A DNA stretch of 64,000 nt from Campanula takesimana (lineage: Eukaryota; Streptophyta; Magnoliopsida; Asterales; Campanulaceae): positions 496,001 to 560,000 of the forward strand of contig JAOWBW010000036.1 in the NCBI GenBank assembly GCA_026119855.1, given 5' to 3'. The notes under the pieces are model-generated. The model did not search any database. It saw only the letters and a list, made by a program, of their open reading frames with translations, and was not told where the DNA came from. Below, piece after piece: positions 12,060-22,199 of this stretch. Made by a program: the position numbers and the translations under genes. How positions within the stretch are numbered: the first letter of the stretch is position 1; each line of letters begins with the position of its first letter.

Positions 12060-12330
12060 TGGAATTGGAGCTGGTAGTAATAGAGGAGTTTTTTTTTTTT
12101 TTATGCAAGTAATGGAGCAGTTTCAAGTTTTTTTTTTTTTTGTAGTAATAGAGGAGTTCAGCCTCGCCTAACAGGGGGAGTATATTGACTCTCAAGTGGA
12201 GCAGTTTCAAGTCTTTTTTAGAGCAGTTTCTGGTAGTAATAGAGCAGTTTCAAGTCTTTTTTTGGTAGGAATTGGAGCTGGTAGTAATAGAGCATTTCTG
12301 GTAGTGCAGCAATGCAGCAATGTTTTTTTT
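12060..12330. repeat. Degenerate tandem repeat in the CACTA element
   Basis: Repeated words AGTAATAGAG, GGAGCAGTTTCAAGT and TTGGAGCTGGTAG occur five or so times, separated by T-runs. It is non-coding and looks like slippage-expanded sequence near the right subterminal region. Confidence 0.6.
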
Positions 12331-12599
12331 TTTTTTTTTTTTTGAAAGAATATGTGCAGCAATGCTAGGTTAATGCTATAACTTTTTGGTATAATGTTAG
12401 GTTAATGTTGTCTAAATATGAAAATGTCACATTTATAACTTTTTGGTATAATGTTATATAATCTTTTGGTATAATGTTTGCTTAATGTTGTAACTTTTTG
12501 TTTAATTTAATATTTAATTAATTATGCTGAAAATATTCATTTTGCATATATAAAAAATAAATTTATATTTATAAATAATTATAAATGTATTAATACAGA

Positions 12600-12895
12600 T
12601 TTGAATTTGGAGACGATTGTGTGGCCTCTACCTTTTCTAACACGGAGACGAATTAATGGTCTCCATACTGAATTAGATCTCCTGACCACGTGGTGGTCCC
12701 CATTCCGAGACCATGCATTGGTCTCCATTTGGCGACCACTTGTTTTTTCGAGACCATTATGTCGTTTCGAATTGGAGACCACAATCTTTGGTTATATTTA
12801 GCAACCAGATATTTGGGACCACGCATTTGGTCTCCAAAATCATTATTAGACACCATATTTAAAAGTTGGAGACCATTTTCATAGTCTCAAAACAT
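12600..12895. repeat. Right subterminal repeat array of the CACTA element
   Basis: Many direct and inverted copies of GGAGACCA/TGGTCTCC-like words (GGTCTCCAT, GAGACCAT, TGGAGACCA) are spaced by about 20-30 bases. The left end (about 8195-8300) has the same words. By analogy with En/Spm, these would be binding sites for the element's DNA-binding protein. Confidence 0.75.
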
Positions 12896-12911
12896 TATTT
12901 CTCTAGTAGTG

Positions 12912-13374
12912 CAAGTTGTGATGGAATAATTCCACCGAAGTTGCAGAAAGCGAGGTCAAGGTGTTGTAATTTGGTGAAGGAGCCAAAAAACCTGGGGATA
13001 GGCCTATTTTCAAAATCTATGTCACTAAGGTCCAGATAAGTCAATTCCTGCAATATAAGCAATGAGGGATTAGCTTCACCTTGGACATCATATGAACCCC
13101 CAAGATCAAGTTTGATTACATGACCAGTTTGATTGCTGCACTCGACTTCACTCCATTTGCAGCAGTCTTTGTTGCTCCACGAAGTGTTTTTGGGACTCAA
13201 CGAAAGGAAAAGACCCCGTTTGTAAGTGAGTCCTGCTCTGAAAGTAAGAAGTGCTTGTCTCTCCTTCTCCATGCAACGAACGACTTCATTAGAACCATTT
13301 TTATAACTAAGGGAGGAGGTACTAACACAACTCACACATAACAAAAGTAGAAGAAGAAAGACGCCCAACAACAT
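12912..13374 (-). pseudogene. LRR receptor-like protein, N-terminal part (separated by the CACTA insertion)
   Basis: Starting at the ATG at 13374, the frame has a strong signal peptide (MLLGVFLLLLLLCVSC), then the LRR N-terminal cap with CMEKERQALLTFRAG and the cysteine pair WSNKDCCKWSEVEC, then the first LRRs (LTYLDLSD, LQHLDLAFCNFGGIIPSQL). An open frame continues upstream to 13548, with another Met at 13446. The Met at 13374 is preferred because it starts the signal peptide directly. The frame is broken after PSQL by the CACTA element and resumes at 8172 with GNLSNLNYL. With the other part the gene would encode about 950 residues, a normal length for the family. Confidence 0.88.
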
Positions 13375-13538
13375 GATAAATGAAACAAAGAAACACAAAG
13401 GACTAATTGGTTTATAATTAATCTTGTGATCGATCACATATGACATATATATACACCAACATATATAAATAAGTAGAAAGCAACTACTCCCTTCTTCCCT
13501 CCCATTTGAACTTATGCTTTTTGACTTGACTTTATATA

Positions 13539-13816
13539 CCCCCTCCATCCCACCACAAGTGCTACCAAATTGTACAATAATTAAGAAAAAGTTATTGGAT
13601 GTGTGGTAGAAAATGAAGAGAGAGAATGATTGGGGTAAATAGTAGTGTTGATTGAATAAAATGAGTGGTGGAAAGTAAAGAAAGAGAATGAGTGAGGTTA
13701 AATAGTGGGGTTGGTTGAATATAAATATATTAAAATATTTCTATTTTGGGCAGTAGCACTTGTGGTGGGACGGACCGAAAAGGAAATTAGTAGCACTTGT
13801 GGTGGGACGGAGGGAG
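13539..13816. mobile_element. Stowaway-type MITE just upstream of the receptor-like gene
   Basis: CCCCCTCCATCCCACCACAA at the left pairs with TTGTGGTGGGACGGAGGGAG at the right, and TA flanks both ends (13537-13538 and 13817-13818). The right terminal sequence AGCACTTGTGGTGGGACGGA is present twice in a row, a local duplication of the TIR. It lies about 160 bp upstream of the chosen start of the receptor gene, so it may sit in that gene's promoter or leader. Confidence 0.85.
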
Positions 13817-14850
13817 TATGTTTTAATCATTATTTACTAAATGTCCGTGCTAATGTCACAAAGTTCTAGCTATTTATACTGGGACTCATAAATATTTAAA
13901 TTGGCTTTTGTAAACATTCAAACCAACTCATATATTAAGTGTCACTGTGTTGAATACTTTCAGTGTGTTTTTAAAAAGTGTCAGCGTGTGCTAGAAAATG
14001 TCGGTGTGTGCGTAAAAAATAAAATTCCATTGATAGTTTAAAAAGAATAATGAATTCAAACATACTCTATATTATACCCCTTTTGTCCCAATATGATGTT
14101 CCCACTTTTTTCGTCTTTATCACGAATGAACTTTGAACATTAGAACCATTTTTACTAAAACAAGAAACACAAATGACTAATTGGTTTATAGTTAATCTTG
14201 TAATCGATCATCTAGGATTTACGTTAGATAACGTATACAATGGGGAAAGTTGACCAAGTCAATATTTCTAAATTTTCCACAATGACTCAAAAACGGTGAC
14301 CAATAATGGAGGGAAGCCATCCAATACTTTTATAACATATGTAGACTATACTCAAAAGGAAATATGGCCACATTTAATTATGTGGTTCAAAATTTTCTTA
14401 GTTTTAGTTTTTTCTCTACCATTGGACCCCCTTAGTTATTGGTTTTTTCCCCTTTATCTCACTTACTTTTCAAGTTACCATTACAAATAATAGTAATTAT
14501 TACGAAATATGGCTCTCTCCATATATATATACACACACATGTATATATATATATATATATATGTGTGTATATATCTATGTGTGTATATATGTATATATCT
14601 ATGGAAATAGAGCTTCAATATCACTTACAGAACTAGTTGCACTAGTATGGGGACTCGAGACAACAATGAAGAGGATATGTTGTTAAAACTTAAAAGTGAT
14701 AATGTAATAGGGCTAGAGGTGCACACATAGTTTCAAAGTAACCCTTGTGAAAGTCAGGAGATTGGATGAATGAGAGAGAGGGGGAGGCTGAGAAATAATT
14801 TTGTTATAAAGTGGAGTTTATTAAAGGAAACTATTGAATATAGAAATATA
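13817..14850. other. Intergenic, with an AT/GT microsatellite
   Basis: No gene is supported. Around 14520-14602 there is a mixed (TA)n/(CA)n/(GT)n microsatellite whose open frames are artefacts. About 14080-14110 has a lone Stowaway-like terminus (CCCCTTTTGTCCCAATATGA) without a clear partner. Confidence 0.5.
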
Positions 14851-15115
14851 CTCCCTCCGGTCCAAAATAACTGTCACTTTTTGCATTTGCACAACTCTTA
14901 AGAAATGCAATTATTATCATGGTTTGATTACAAAAGTTCCAACTTTACCCCTATTAAGTGTGCAAATTTCTTACATTAATGTCTCACACTAAGACAATTA
15001 ATAAAAGAAAACAAGTTTCAATGCAAGGCTAAAAGAGACATTTAGCTCAAAAGTGACAATTATTTTGGACCAAAATTTTGGTCCAAAAGTGACAGTTATT
15101 TTGGACCGGAGGAAG
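14851..15115. mobile_element. Stowaway-type MITE (265 bp)
   Basis: The left end is CTCCCTCCGGTCCAAAATAA and the right end is TTATTTTGGACCGGAGGAAG, with TA on both sides (14849-14850 and 15116-15117). The end sequence resembles the MITE at 32609-32846 (GGTCCAAAATAACTG), so both probably belong to one family. Confidence 0.88.
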
Positions 15116-15184
15116 TATTGTTAATGTGTATAAATTGTCAATTGATTGAACAATCATTTAATTTTCTTTTTTGACATCTGCAAA

Positions 15185-15680
15185 TCTATATATATTAAAA
15201 GCTGAGGCGGAGGGTTGTGGAATCGCCACGTGGACATGTTTTGCTTTTGGTAAATCCATGTCATCACTACCCTAAATTTAAATGACTTTTGGTATTCTTT
15301 TTATTAGCTAATAGTATTAGTTAAAGATATTGGTTATTATATAGGTTAACTATTACTATTAATAGTAGTAGTTAACCATAATAGTTACAATATAAGTTAA
15401 TTATTACTATTAATAGTACTCCCTCCGTCTCATTTGAAGCTTCACCTTTTACCCAAATGGGTGTCCCGTTAAAAGCTTCACCCTTTCCTAAAATGGTAAA
15501 AAACGTAGGTCCCACTTGTCATACCCACTCATCTCTTCTTCTCACATACTTAAATTATTGGGCCCACTTGTCATACCCACTAACTTTCCCCTCTCACATA
15601 TTTAAATTGTAGGCCCCACTTGTCATACCCACTAACTTTTTCACTCTCACAACCTTTCTTACACTCATCATTTTTCTTAA
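15185..15680 (+). mobile_element. Helitron 5' terminus and adjoining sequence
   Basis: TCTATATATATTAAAAGCTG at 15185 follows an A, matching the A|TC insertion point and the 5' consensus of many plant Helitrons. The GCCACGTGG word just inside is also common there. No matching plus-strand 3' hairpin/CTRR end is found downstream until a different element at 55892. This looks like a truncated end, interrupted at 15680 by a second Helitron in the opposite orientation. A Stowaway-like terminus lies at about 15419. Confidence 0.55.
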
Positions 15681-15711
15681 CTAGTATAACACCCGTGCGT
15701 TAAACGCACGG
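15681..15711 (-). mobile_element. Helitron 3' terminus (minus-strand element extending to the right)
   Basis: Read on the minus strand there is a 9-bp hairpin (CCGTGCGTT/AACGCACGG, 15693-15711), an 8-base spacer and CTAG at 15681-15684, next to a T. Hairpin, short spacer, CTRR and insertion before T is the canonical Helitron 3' end. The element body would extend toward higher coordinates. Its 5' end was not found, but SAHH fragments in the same orientation lie inside the next 6.5 kb. Confidence 0.7.
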
Positions 15712-16370
15712 CCAAAAACACATTGAGAAACGAACACTCACAAGCAGGGTTTAGGGAAGGGAGTGTTTGCAATACAAAGACTTAGAGTCCCAAAAATCAC
15801 AAGTAATTAAATGTTGTTATACACACAACAATAATACAAAGACAAAATCTGCAAAATGCAAGTACTCTATACCACCTTAAAACTATTTACCCAGTCTACA
15901 AACATAACATATAAAGTGGCCTTTGCATTGTACTAAAAATAACCACGTACTAAAATTATTATACTTGTTTCTCATTTTCTATACTTTGAGGTGTAAATCA
16001 TTAGAGATAATGGTACAAAAGAGCAGAGCATAGCAAATTTATGTATATTCTCAAATACTAAACAATAAAAAGTTCTCGTAACATACAACACTATTCTGAC
16101 AATTATTTCACATACTTTCTCTTGTCCCAAAATAATTTTCCTATTTGCCACTTTTTATTGTCACAAAAAGTTCTTCCTATTTCTATATCTTAGACTTAGA
16201 CGTGCATAAACAAAACATGGCTAGTAAAGCAGGTGTCCGTGGACCATATTCTTTTCTTTTCTTTTATTTTTTTCCTTGAAAAAATATTAATATACTTAAA
16301 AAGTTTGAATAGTCATAAAAGTTTGAATAGTCATATGGGAAGATCATTTGTAACAAAGATATGGGAAGAT

Positions 16371-16594
16371 CATTTGTAACAAAGATATGAGCTTCAGATA
16401 CAACATCTTCCAAGGTTACAACTGGGATTTCTTCCATTAATGCTTGAACGGCACAAAATGGATCAATCTCTGTTACGAGGACGCTTGCACCAGCTTGCTT
16501 CATGGCAGCAGCAGATACAAGTGCCAGTTTGCAAGCAATCCTGTCATCTGCTGCACTCATGAGACCACGAGGAAGGGGGCGACCGGACCCCTAC
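16371..16594 (-). pseudogene. SAHH: S-adenosylhomocysteine hydrolase fragment (NAD-binding exon)
   Basis: Read on the minus strand from a CTTGTAG acceptor at about 16595, the frame shows LPRGLMSAADD and then AAAMKQAGASVLVTEIDPFC and VVTLEDVVSEAHIFVT. This is the NAD-binding domain of adenosylhomocysteinase, the cytosolic enzyme that splits SAH into adenosine and homocysteine. The glycine-rich NAD loop (GYGDVGKG) is deleted, so this copy cannot be active. It ends in two near-identical 26-bp direct repeats (about 16334-16387). Its partner exon is at 21955-22095 beyond the Harbinger element. Confidence 0.85.
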
Positions 16595-16659
16595 AAGTTA
16601 TCAAACTGCATACAAATTTTAAATTCAGACAATATTAGAAGCTCGAATGTACTTTATCT

Positions 16660-16694
<35 letters not shown>

Positions 16695-17743
16695 CTTTTG
16701 AGAGACAAAAACATTGTACAAAAGAATAACATAAGTTTCATAAAACAACTTTTGACTTGATCACTTGCCCAGTCATAAAATAACTGGTTATATGAATTCT
16801 TGAACAATTTAGTTGGCATTTCCACTTGCATTTCCCAGGTGGATAAAGGTAGAGTCACTCAAAAGAAAGGTGAAACAGAGCAAATTATACCTATAGGCTA
16901 TAGGTTATGGCTCCATGTAAGTTGACCATTAGTATTCTACTCCCTCCGTCCTGAAATAAATATCAGAAAATTTTTGAAATTTGCTTTTGGCCAAGAGTAA
17001 TTTTTTTTAAAAAAAAATCGAACATTCATTTAGGGACAAAGGTAGTACTTATAAACAATACTCCTTTAGGACTTATAAACAAAACTCCTTCGTTACACAC
17101 TAAGGGCTCGTTTGGTAGCTGGATAGGTATTACCAGTATTAATATTAAAAGGATTATTTATCTCCTTCTTATTAATAATGATACTAATAATACTTGATTT
17201 AGCAATAATCTTGTGTTTGGTATGAGCAGGATTAATAAACTTTAATCCACTCGTAACTTAATCCAATGTTTGGTAAGAAATAATTTAATAAAGTATTATC
17301 ATTAATTTTACAACAATACCCATGGACCATTGTAATCATAACTTATCTTAATCATTGATATTTTGTTGTATTAACCCATTTTAATCATGATTTTTTCTCT
17401 TTTTTTAAGCAGCATAAAACTATGGACATGAACTTAATTCCTTTGCTGCACTTGCAGTGACGTTCATCATTTGTATAGTGACGTTCATCATTTGTATAAC
17501 CTATTCACAAATATATCATTATGAGAACAAACCCAACAGACTTAATAAAAGCAACTGTAAGTTTGTACACCAACACAAACAATTACACAAGTATGCCAAA
17601 GACATGGAGATCAAAATAATCAAACAAACCCAGGAGACTTAAATAGGCTAAGTATAGCCATCATAAAATCCAAAATACCAACATAATTCAAGAAGGTACC
17701 ACACTAAAAAGTCACAGACGAATAATAAAGGTTTTATGAAATA

Positions 17744-17846
17744 CACCACCCGTTTCAAAATGAACGTCCAAAAATAAAATCAAATTTACTCTTGATCAAG
17801 AGCAAATTTAAAAATATTTTTGACATTTATTTTGGGACGGAGATAG
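17744..17846. mobile_element. Very short Stowaway-type MITE (103 bp)
   Basis: CACCCGTTTCAAAATGAACG pairs with a degenerate GACATTTATTTTGGGACGGA end, and TA flanks both sides. The centre is the palindrome CTCTTGATCAAGAG. The same core occurs in the MITE at 63061-63452, so the two are related. Confidence 0.75.
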
Positions 17847-18083
17847 TAATGTCTAAAAAGGAAAAAAGTGAGGAGAAAGGGAGATAAATTTATCCGAAAG
17901 TTCCATCAAGGAGCGCATTCACCATCTCGATACGTGACTCGTCATCTTCCAAGCCACAAAAACAATCAAGGAGCTGAGGTTTCAAAGACAATAGACCAGC
18001 AACACAGCAACACGCACCCGATTCTTAACAGGCAACCCCAAAGTCCTAATCATTTTCTCAACTTCCTCCCTCTTATGAATCTG

Positions 18084-18950
18084 TTATTTTTCATGCCCCA
18101 TTTTAGATACCATTTCTCCTAAATGGGCCACAACTTGACTCATTACAGTTGAATTCTGCTCTAGATTCTTGTTCATTTCCTTGCCAATTTCTTCATTGAC
18201 TCTCTTTCGTTTTCTAGGCTCGGGTGTTCCCTTTTTCTTAAGGAGCTTATCTCGAGTGACACAATCTGAAGGACTTATGTCATCAAGTCCTACTCCAGTA
18301 TCATCCAAATCATAAAACTCCACATCTATACCAACTCTACTTCGTTGCAATTCCTCAGCAGCATCAATAGGGGTTTCAGCAAATTCTCCGGTTGCACGAT
18401 CATTTCCCCAAATCTCACACCAATCATGGTAAAGTGGAAAAGACTTCTTTCTAACCTCTTTTGCATTTGGGTCTTTCTACATATTAAAGAAGAACAAAAT
18501 AATTAGACTCTATATCAATAATAACGAGTGCAAAATATAAATAATAAAGTGTAATACCTTTAAATACTCCGTCCACACAGATTCTGAATCATTTGTTACC
18601 ATGTTCTCGCTTGAGCTCCAATTCCATCCCGAAAGACTTAACATTGTTGATATGGTTCCATAAACCCTTTTCTAAATTTTTAACTTGGACTCAATATGCG
18701 GGTTTGCCTTTAAACCTGCCCCAGGGATTTTCTTTTCCAAGTCAACCTCAAGCTGCTTGAGATAACCAGGCCTAATTGAGACTCCATCAGGCCTCCAAAA
18801 TGGGTTATTGATTTCTTTCAAGCAATCCATCAATGATTGTTCTTCTTTGACAGTCCAAGTTCGTCTAGTATTACCAATTGTCTTTACGGTCCCTTTCTTT
18901 TGGCAAGCGGCAGCTTTAGACTTTTTACTTTGAGATTCCATATTCATCAC
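18084..18950 (-). pseudogene. Harbinger Myb/SANT-like accessory protein
   Basis: The start is the ATG at 18950 (MMNMESQSKKSK). A Myb/SANT-like trihelix region follows (RRTWTVKEEQSLMDCLKE, NPFWRPDGVSIRPGYL, IESKLKI, then YGTISTMLSLSGWNWS), then a lysine-rich nuclear-localisation-like stretch (KKKGTPEPRKRKR) and a helical tail ending at 18084. An intron with GT-AG borders is at 18477-18557. A TAG stop interrupts the Myb domain after SKLKI, where a tryptophan (TGG) is expected. In this superfamily the Myb-like protein brings the transposase to the DNA ends and into the nucleus. Confidence 0.85.
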
Positions 18951-19198
18951 TATAGAAATATAAACAGTAAAAATACCAGTTGATCATAAGAATTCTAGTC
19001 CAATTACATAAAAATATTATTGAGCATGTGAACATCATAATAACAAATTGAAAATGCAAGATATATTTAATATCAAAAGACAAACATTTCATATCAAAGG
19101 GAGAACACCAGATAAATGAATGAATGATTATGTTTAAAACAACTACAGAACTAGAACTAGAACAATAACTAGAACTAGATTAAAAATGTGTAACTTAT

Positions 19199-19989
19199 TT
19201 AGTTTGCCGCTCTCCAGTCATCATACATCTAATGTGCTAATTCATCCCTCCATGCCGTCCATTCATCTGATGTCTCAACAGAGTCTATCAACTCAACTTC
19301 ATTACCGATTTCGTCATTAACACCAGCTCCATTGACTTCATTATTGGCATCTTGGTTTTGGTCAAGCTCCATCTCAACTAGATCAACATCCATCTATCGA
19401 CGAATAAGGTTGTGTAGAATACAACAAGCCATGACTATTCTACCTTGGGTTCTCATAGGATAATAAGATGGACTCCTAAGTATTCCCCAACGCATCTTAA
19501 GTACACCAAAACAACGCTCTATGATATTACGTGCTTGTGCATGTTTCATGTTAAAATATTCCTCATGATTTTGTGGATCTTCACCATCTCGAAATGTGGC
19601 TAGGTGATATCGTTGGGATTGATAAGGAGCTAAGAAACCAGGTCCATTTGTATACCCCGCATCAGTTAAGTAATACTGGCCTGTAATATATATATATTTT
19701 TATTATATTTATCATATAAAAAAATCAAAATAGTGCAATTGTGTGTTTATTTTACCATGAGGGATTCTCAATCCGTTAGGCCTAGTAACGGCATCACGTA
19801 GTACTCTACCATCTGCTGCGGAACCTTCCCATCCGGGCAATACGAATATAAAATTCATATTTTTATCACACACCCCTAAAACATTCATAGCTATTTCACC
19901 TTTCCGAGATCTATATCTTGCCTTGTCTCTCTCACCACAGTTCACCCTAATGTATGTACCATCTAGTGCACCTAAGCACCCCTACATAA

Positions 19990-20021
<32 letters not shown>

Positions 20022-20592
20022 TATTATCCTCAATAAAGAAAACTTCTTATGCCTAAACTTAAATTTTGATTACCTCAAGAAAGTTCCACCTTGAGTCAGT
20101 TGAATTTGGAGGTTCAGGTTCAGGTCTTACGAACAACTCTGGACTAAGCATAACAACTGCATCGAGGACCTCATTGAAGTAATTACTAATCGTTTGGCCT
20201 GATCTCCTGAAGTTGTAAGCTATGATACGATTTTTCTTATGGTGTGCAAGAATGGATAAAAAAGTAGCTACTTTTTCCTCAAGAGACACATATTTTGAGG
20301 AAGATACCCCTTTCTCTCTTATCAAATCACAGAGGACGGCAAACGTGTGTCTATTCATTCGCAAGTTATTGATGCATGATGTGTCGCAATCTCTAAGCAT
20401 CCTATCAAGTTACTCAATTTGTTTGGGAATCTTATCAATCATACTATACGAAACCTTGTCTTTCAAATATCCACTTTCAGTCATGTAAGTGACTGCAATT
20501 GTCATCAAGTTGCATAATGTGTGCATAGTCACAAAAACACAATGCATTGCTATAATAACTGCCATCTCCTCCTCATTAATAGGTGAATCCAT
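19199..20592 (-). pseudogene. Harbinger transposase (HARBI1-like DDE nuclease)
   Basis: Three exons are visible: 20592-20074, 19981-19756 and 19680-19199. Introns at 19982-20073 and 19681-19755 have GT-AG borders and join in frame (NFLE|GCLGALDG and IPHG|QYYLTDAG). The catalytic triad is present: D in GALDGTYIRV, D in GSAADGRVL and E in NIIERCFGVLK. An N-terminal helix-turn-helix-like region comes before it. Nonsense codons occur after PKQIE (TAA), after LIRR (TAG) and after DELAH (TAG), so the protein is dead although the active site is conserved. Confidence 0.9.
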
Positions 20593-20836
20593 TTATATAA
20601 AATAAACATTTATAATTATACACAACAAAAATATAAATATAACTAATTATACACATTCAATTTTTGTCATAATTTTATGAAGCTGATAGTTCCTCTATTG
20701 ATCATCAGCCCAACACCAAATTGACAATTCCCATTCTTAAAATGACTTAACATAGATTCTTTTCATTTACAATCGAGCAATCCCAAAAAGCAAAATTAAC
20801 CAATTATAATGCTAGCTACTCCTCCCAAAATGAATA

Positions 20837-20948
20837 CTCCCTCCGTCCCAAAATGATCTTTAACACTTTTTTTTTTTTTTACAGTTATTCAAAGTTCCTT
20901 AGTAGTAACAGCAAAAAGAGTGTGAAGATCATTTTGGGACGGAGGGAG
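20837..20948. mobile_element. Stowaway-type MITE (112 bp) inside the Harbinger element
   Basis: CTCCCTCCGTCCCAAAATGA and TCATTTTGGGACGGAGGGAG are near-perfect inverted repeats with TA on both sides. It lies upstream of the transposase start. Confidence 0.92.
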
Positions 20949-21954
20949 TATTAAGAAAAATCAACTTTGATTTTGATTAAGAGATTTTTTTCTTGACATT
21001 CATGTATAAATATATCTGACTAATCTTGAAAATCATCAAAAAAGAAAAAGAAAGAAGAAACAGTAGTCACTCAAGCATTATGTCAAACACCTAGTAGGCA
21101 ACCATTTCTTCTCTAAATTAATGGCCCATCTTGTGAACAAGAAGCCCCAAATACAATCATGTGAATTGATAATAAGGAATAGCATTCAAAGAATCATAAC
21201 ACAGAAGAAAAAAACCAGCAGCAAACAGAACCCAAAAAAAAAAAAAAAAAAAAAAAACAATTTGAGCTTGATTTGGATCGTGAAAATTGTATGGAAAAAT
21301 AAGACAAAGAAGATGAAAAACTTACTTTTTGATTGCAATCCACTGGAGCAAGGAATGAATGACGCTAAAGTTCCAATCGGAGGCTTTTTATTTCGACAGA
21401 GAAAGGGGTATTTTGTGAAGAAAAGATTTAACCTCGCGAGATCTAAGGCGGGTAATATCAATACCACCCATAGATCGGGATATTTAGGAAAGGGATTACG
21501 CCACAATCCCGTAATTCCGTATTATCAATAACCGCGTGCAATTTCCTACCAAACATGGGTGGAGCTCGTCTTAATAATCTGTTTCCATCTATCCTGAGTT
21601 AAGACGAGCAACCAAACGAGCTCTAAGAGTCCGAGATTTGAAGAGTTAATTTTTTTTATTTTGTGCTTTTATGTCTTTGTATCACTTATAGTTCGTTTTA
21701 AAGTCATGATTTTCTTTTTCTCTGCATTGAATAAGAAAAATTAAATTGGGAAAGAAACCAATTATTTAGCTAAAAGTGAAGTCTTTAAGTGAAATGCCTC
21801 AAAGTGAAATAATGGACTATGTACCCGAAATAGAGGGAGTGAGACCTTACAAAGTTTACAATCAATGAAAAAAGAATTTAAAACACAACAGTATGCATGA
21901 AATGAATTGACATCAGAATTATCTCAAATTCAAACAAACACGAATAGATGATAC

Positions 21955-22095
21955 CTTGCTCTTTGTGACAGAATCATTGACGTTGATAGCAGGAAACAAA
22001 AGGTACCATTTGCTTGAATTTGGTACAGCCTCTTGACTCCGATCGTAGTGTCCTCCGAACCCAACCAATCTTTCCTTCAGCAATCTGTATAGGCT
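21955..22095 (-). pseudogene. SAHH: S-adenosylhomocysteine hydrolase fragment (upstream exon)
   Basis: On the minus strand the frame begins near KERLVG, and after a frame change ends with YLLFPAINVNDSVTKSK, then GTATC as a splice donor at about 21953. In the shifted frame between these parts the DNA still reads TTIGVKRLYQIQANGT, so two compensating indels lie within about 60 bases. This is the exon just upstream of the NAD-binding exon at 16371-16594, in the right order and on the same strand. The Harbinger insertion and flanking sequence separate them by 5.4 kb. Confidence 0.85.
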
Positions 22096-22199
22096 CTGAT
22101 AACAAGCCAAACAATTTGAATAAGTTGACCAAAATATAGGTCTTGCCTCATTAGCAATTGTCCCCAATATGAACAATTAACCCCAAGCTGCTGTGATGA

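Larger units (their letters stand above)
8176..12911. mobile_element. CACTA (En/Spm) transposon, 4.7 kb, non-autonomous, carrying host gene fragments
   Basis: The left end is CACTACTAGAATA. The right end is the inverted CACTACTAGAGAA, ending ...CTAGTAGTG at 12911. The 3-bp duplication CAA flanks it at 8173-8175 and 12912-12914. Subterminal regions (about 8195-8300 and 12600-12890) are packed with GGAGACCA/TGGTCTCC words, typical of CACTA transposase-binding arrays. Removing the element with one CAA restores the receptor frame as PSQLGNLSNLNYLDL. No TNP2-type transposase or TNPA frame is seen, so it would need help in trans. Inside lie ATM-like exons and a reductase exon, which makes it a Pack-CACTA type. 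Confidence 0.93.
17104..21623 (-). mobile_element. PIF/Harbinger DNA transposon, 4.5 kb, with both genes
   Basis: The left end GGGCTCGTTTGGTAGCTGG and the right end, which reads AGAGCTCGTTTGGTTGCTCG when inverted, form the TIRs. The 3-bp duplication TAA lies at 17101-17103 and 21624-21626. Inside are the two genes of the superfamily on the minus strand: a Myb/SANT-like DNA-binding protein (18084-18950) and a DDE nuclease transposase (19199-20592). Each carries stop codons, so the copy is inactive. Two MITEs have inserted in it (17744-17846 and 20837-20948). It sits between the two SAHH exons. Confidence 0.93.

Noticed and set aside
14439..14636. Frame with repeated I-Y-I-C-V
   Set aside because: Translation of the mixed AT/GT microsatellite.
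21121..21531. 136-codon frame at the right end of the Harbinger element
   Set aside because: Lys-rich translation across a poly-A run and subterminal sequence; no domain.
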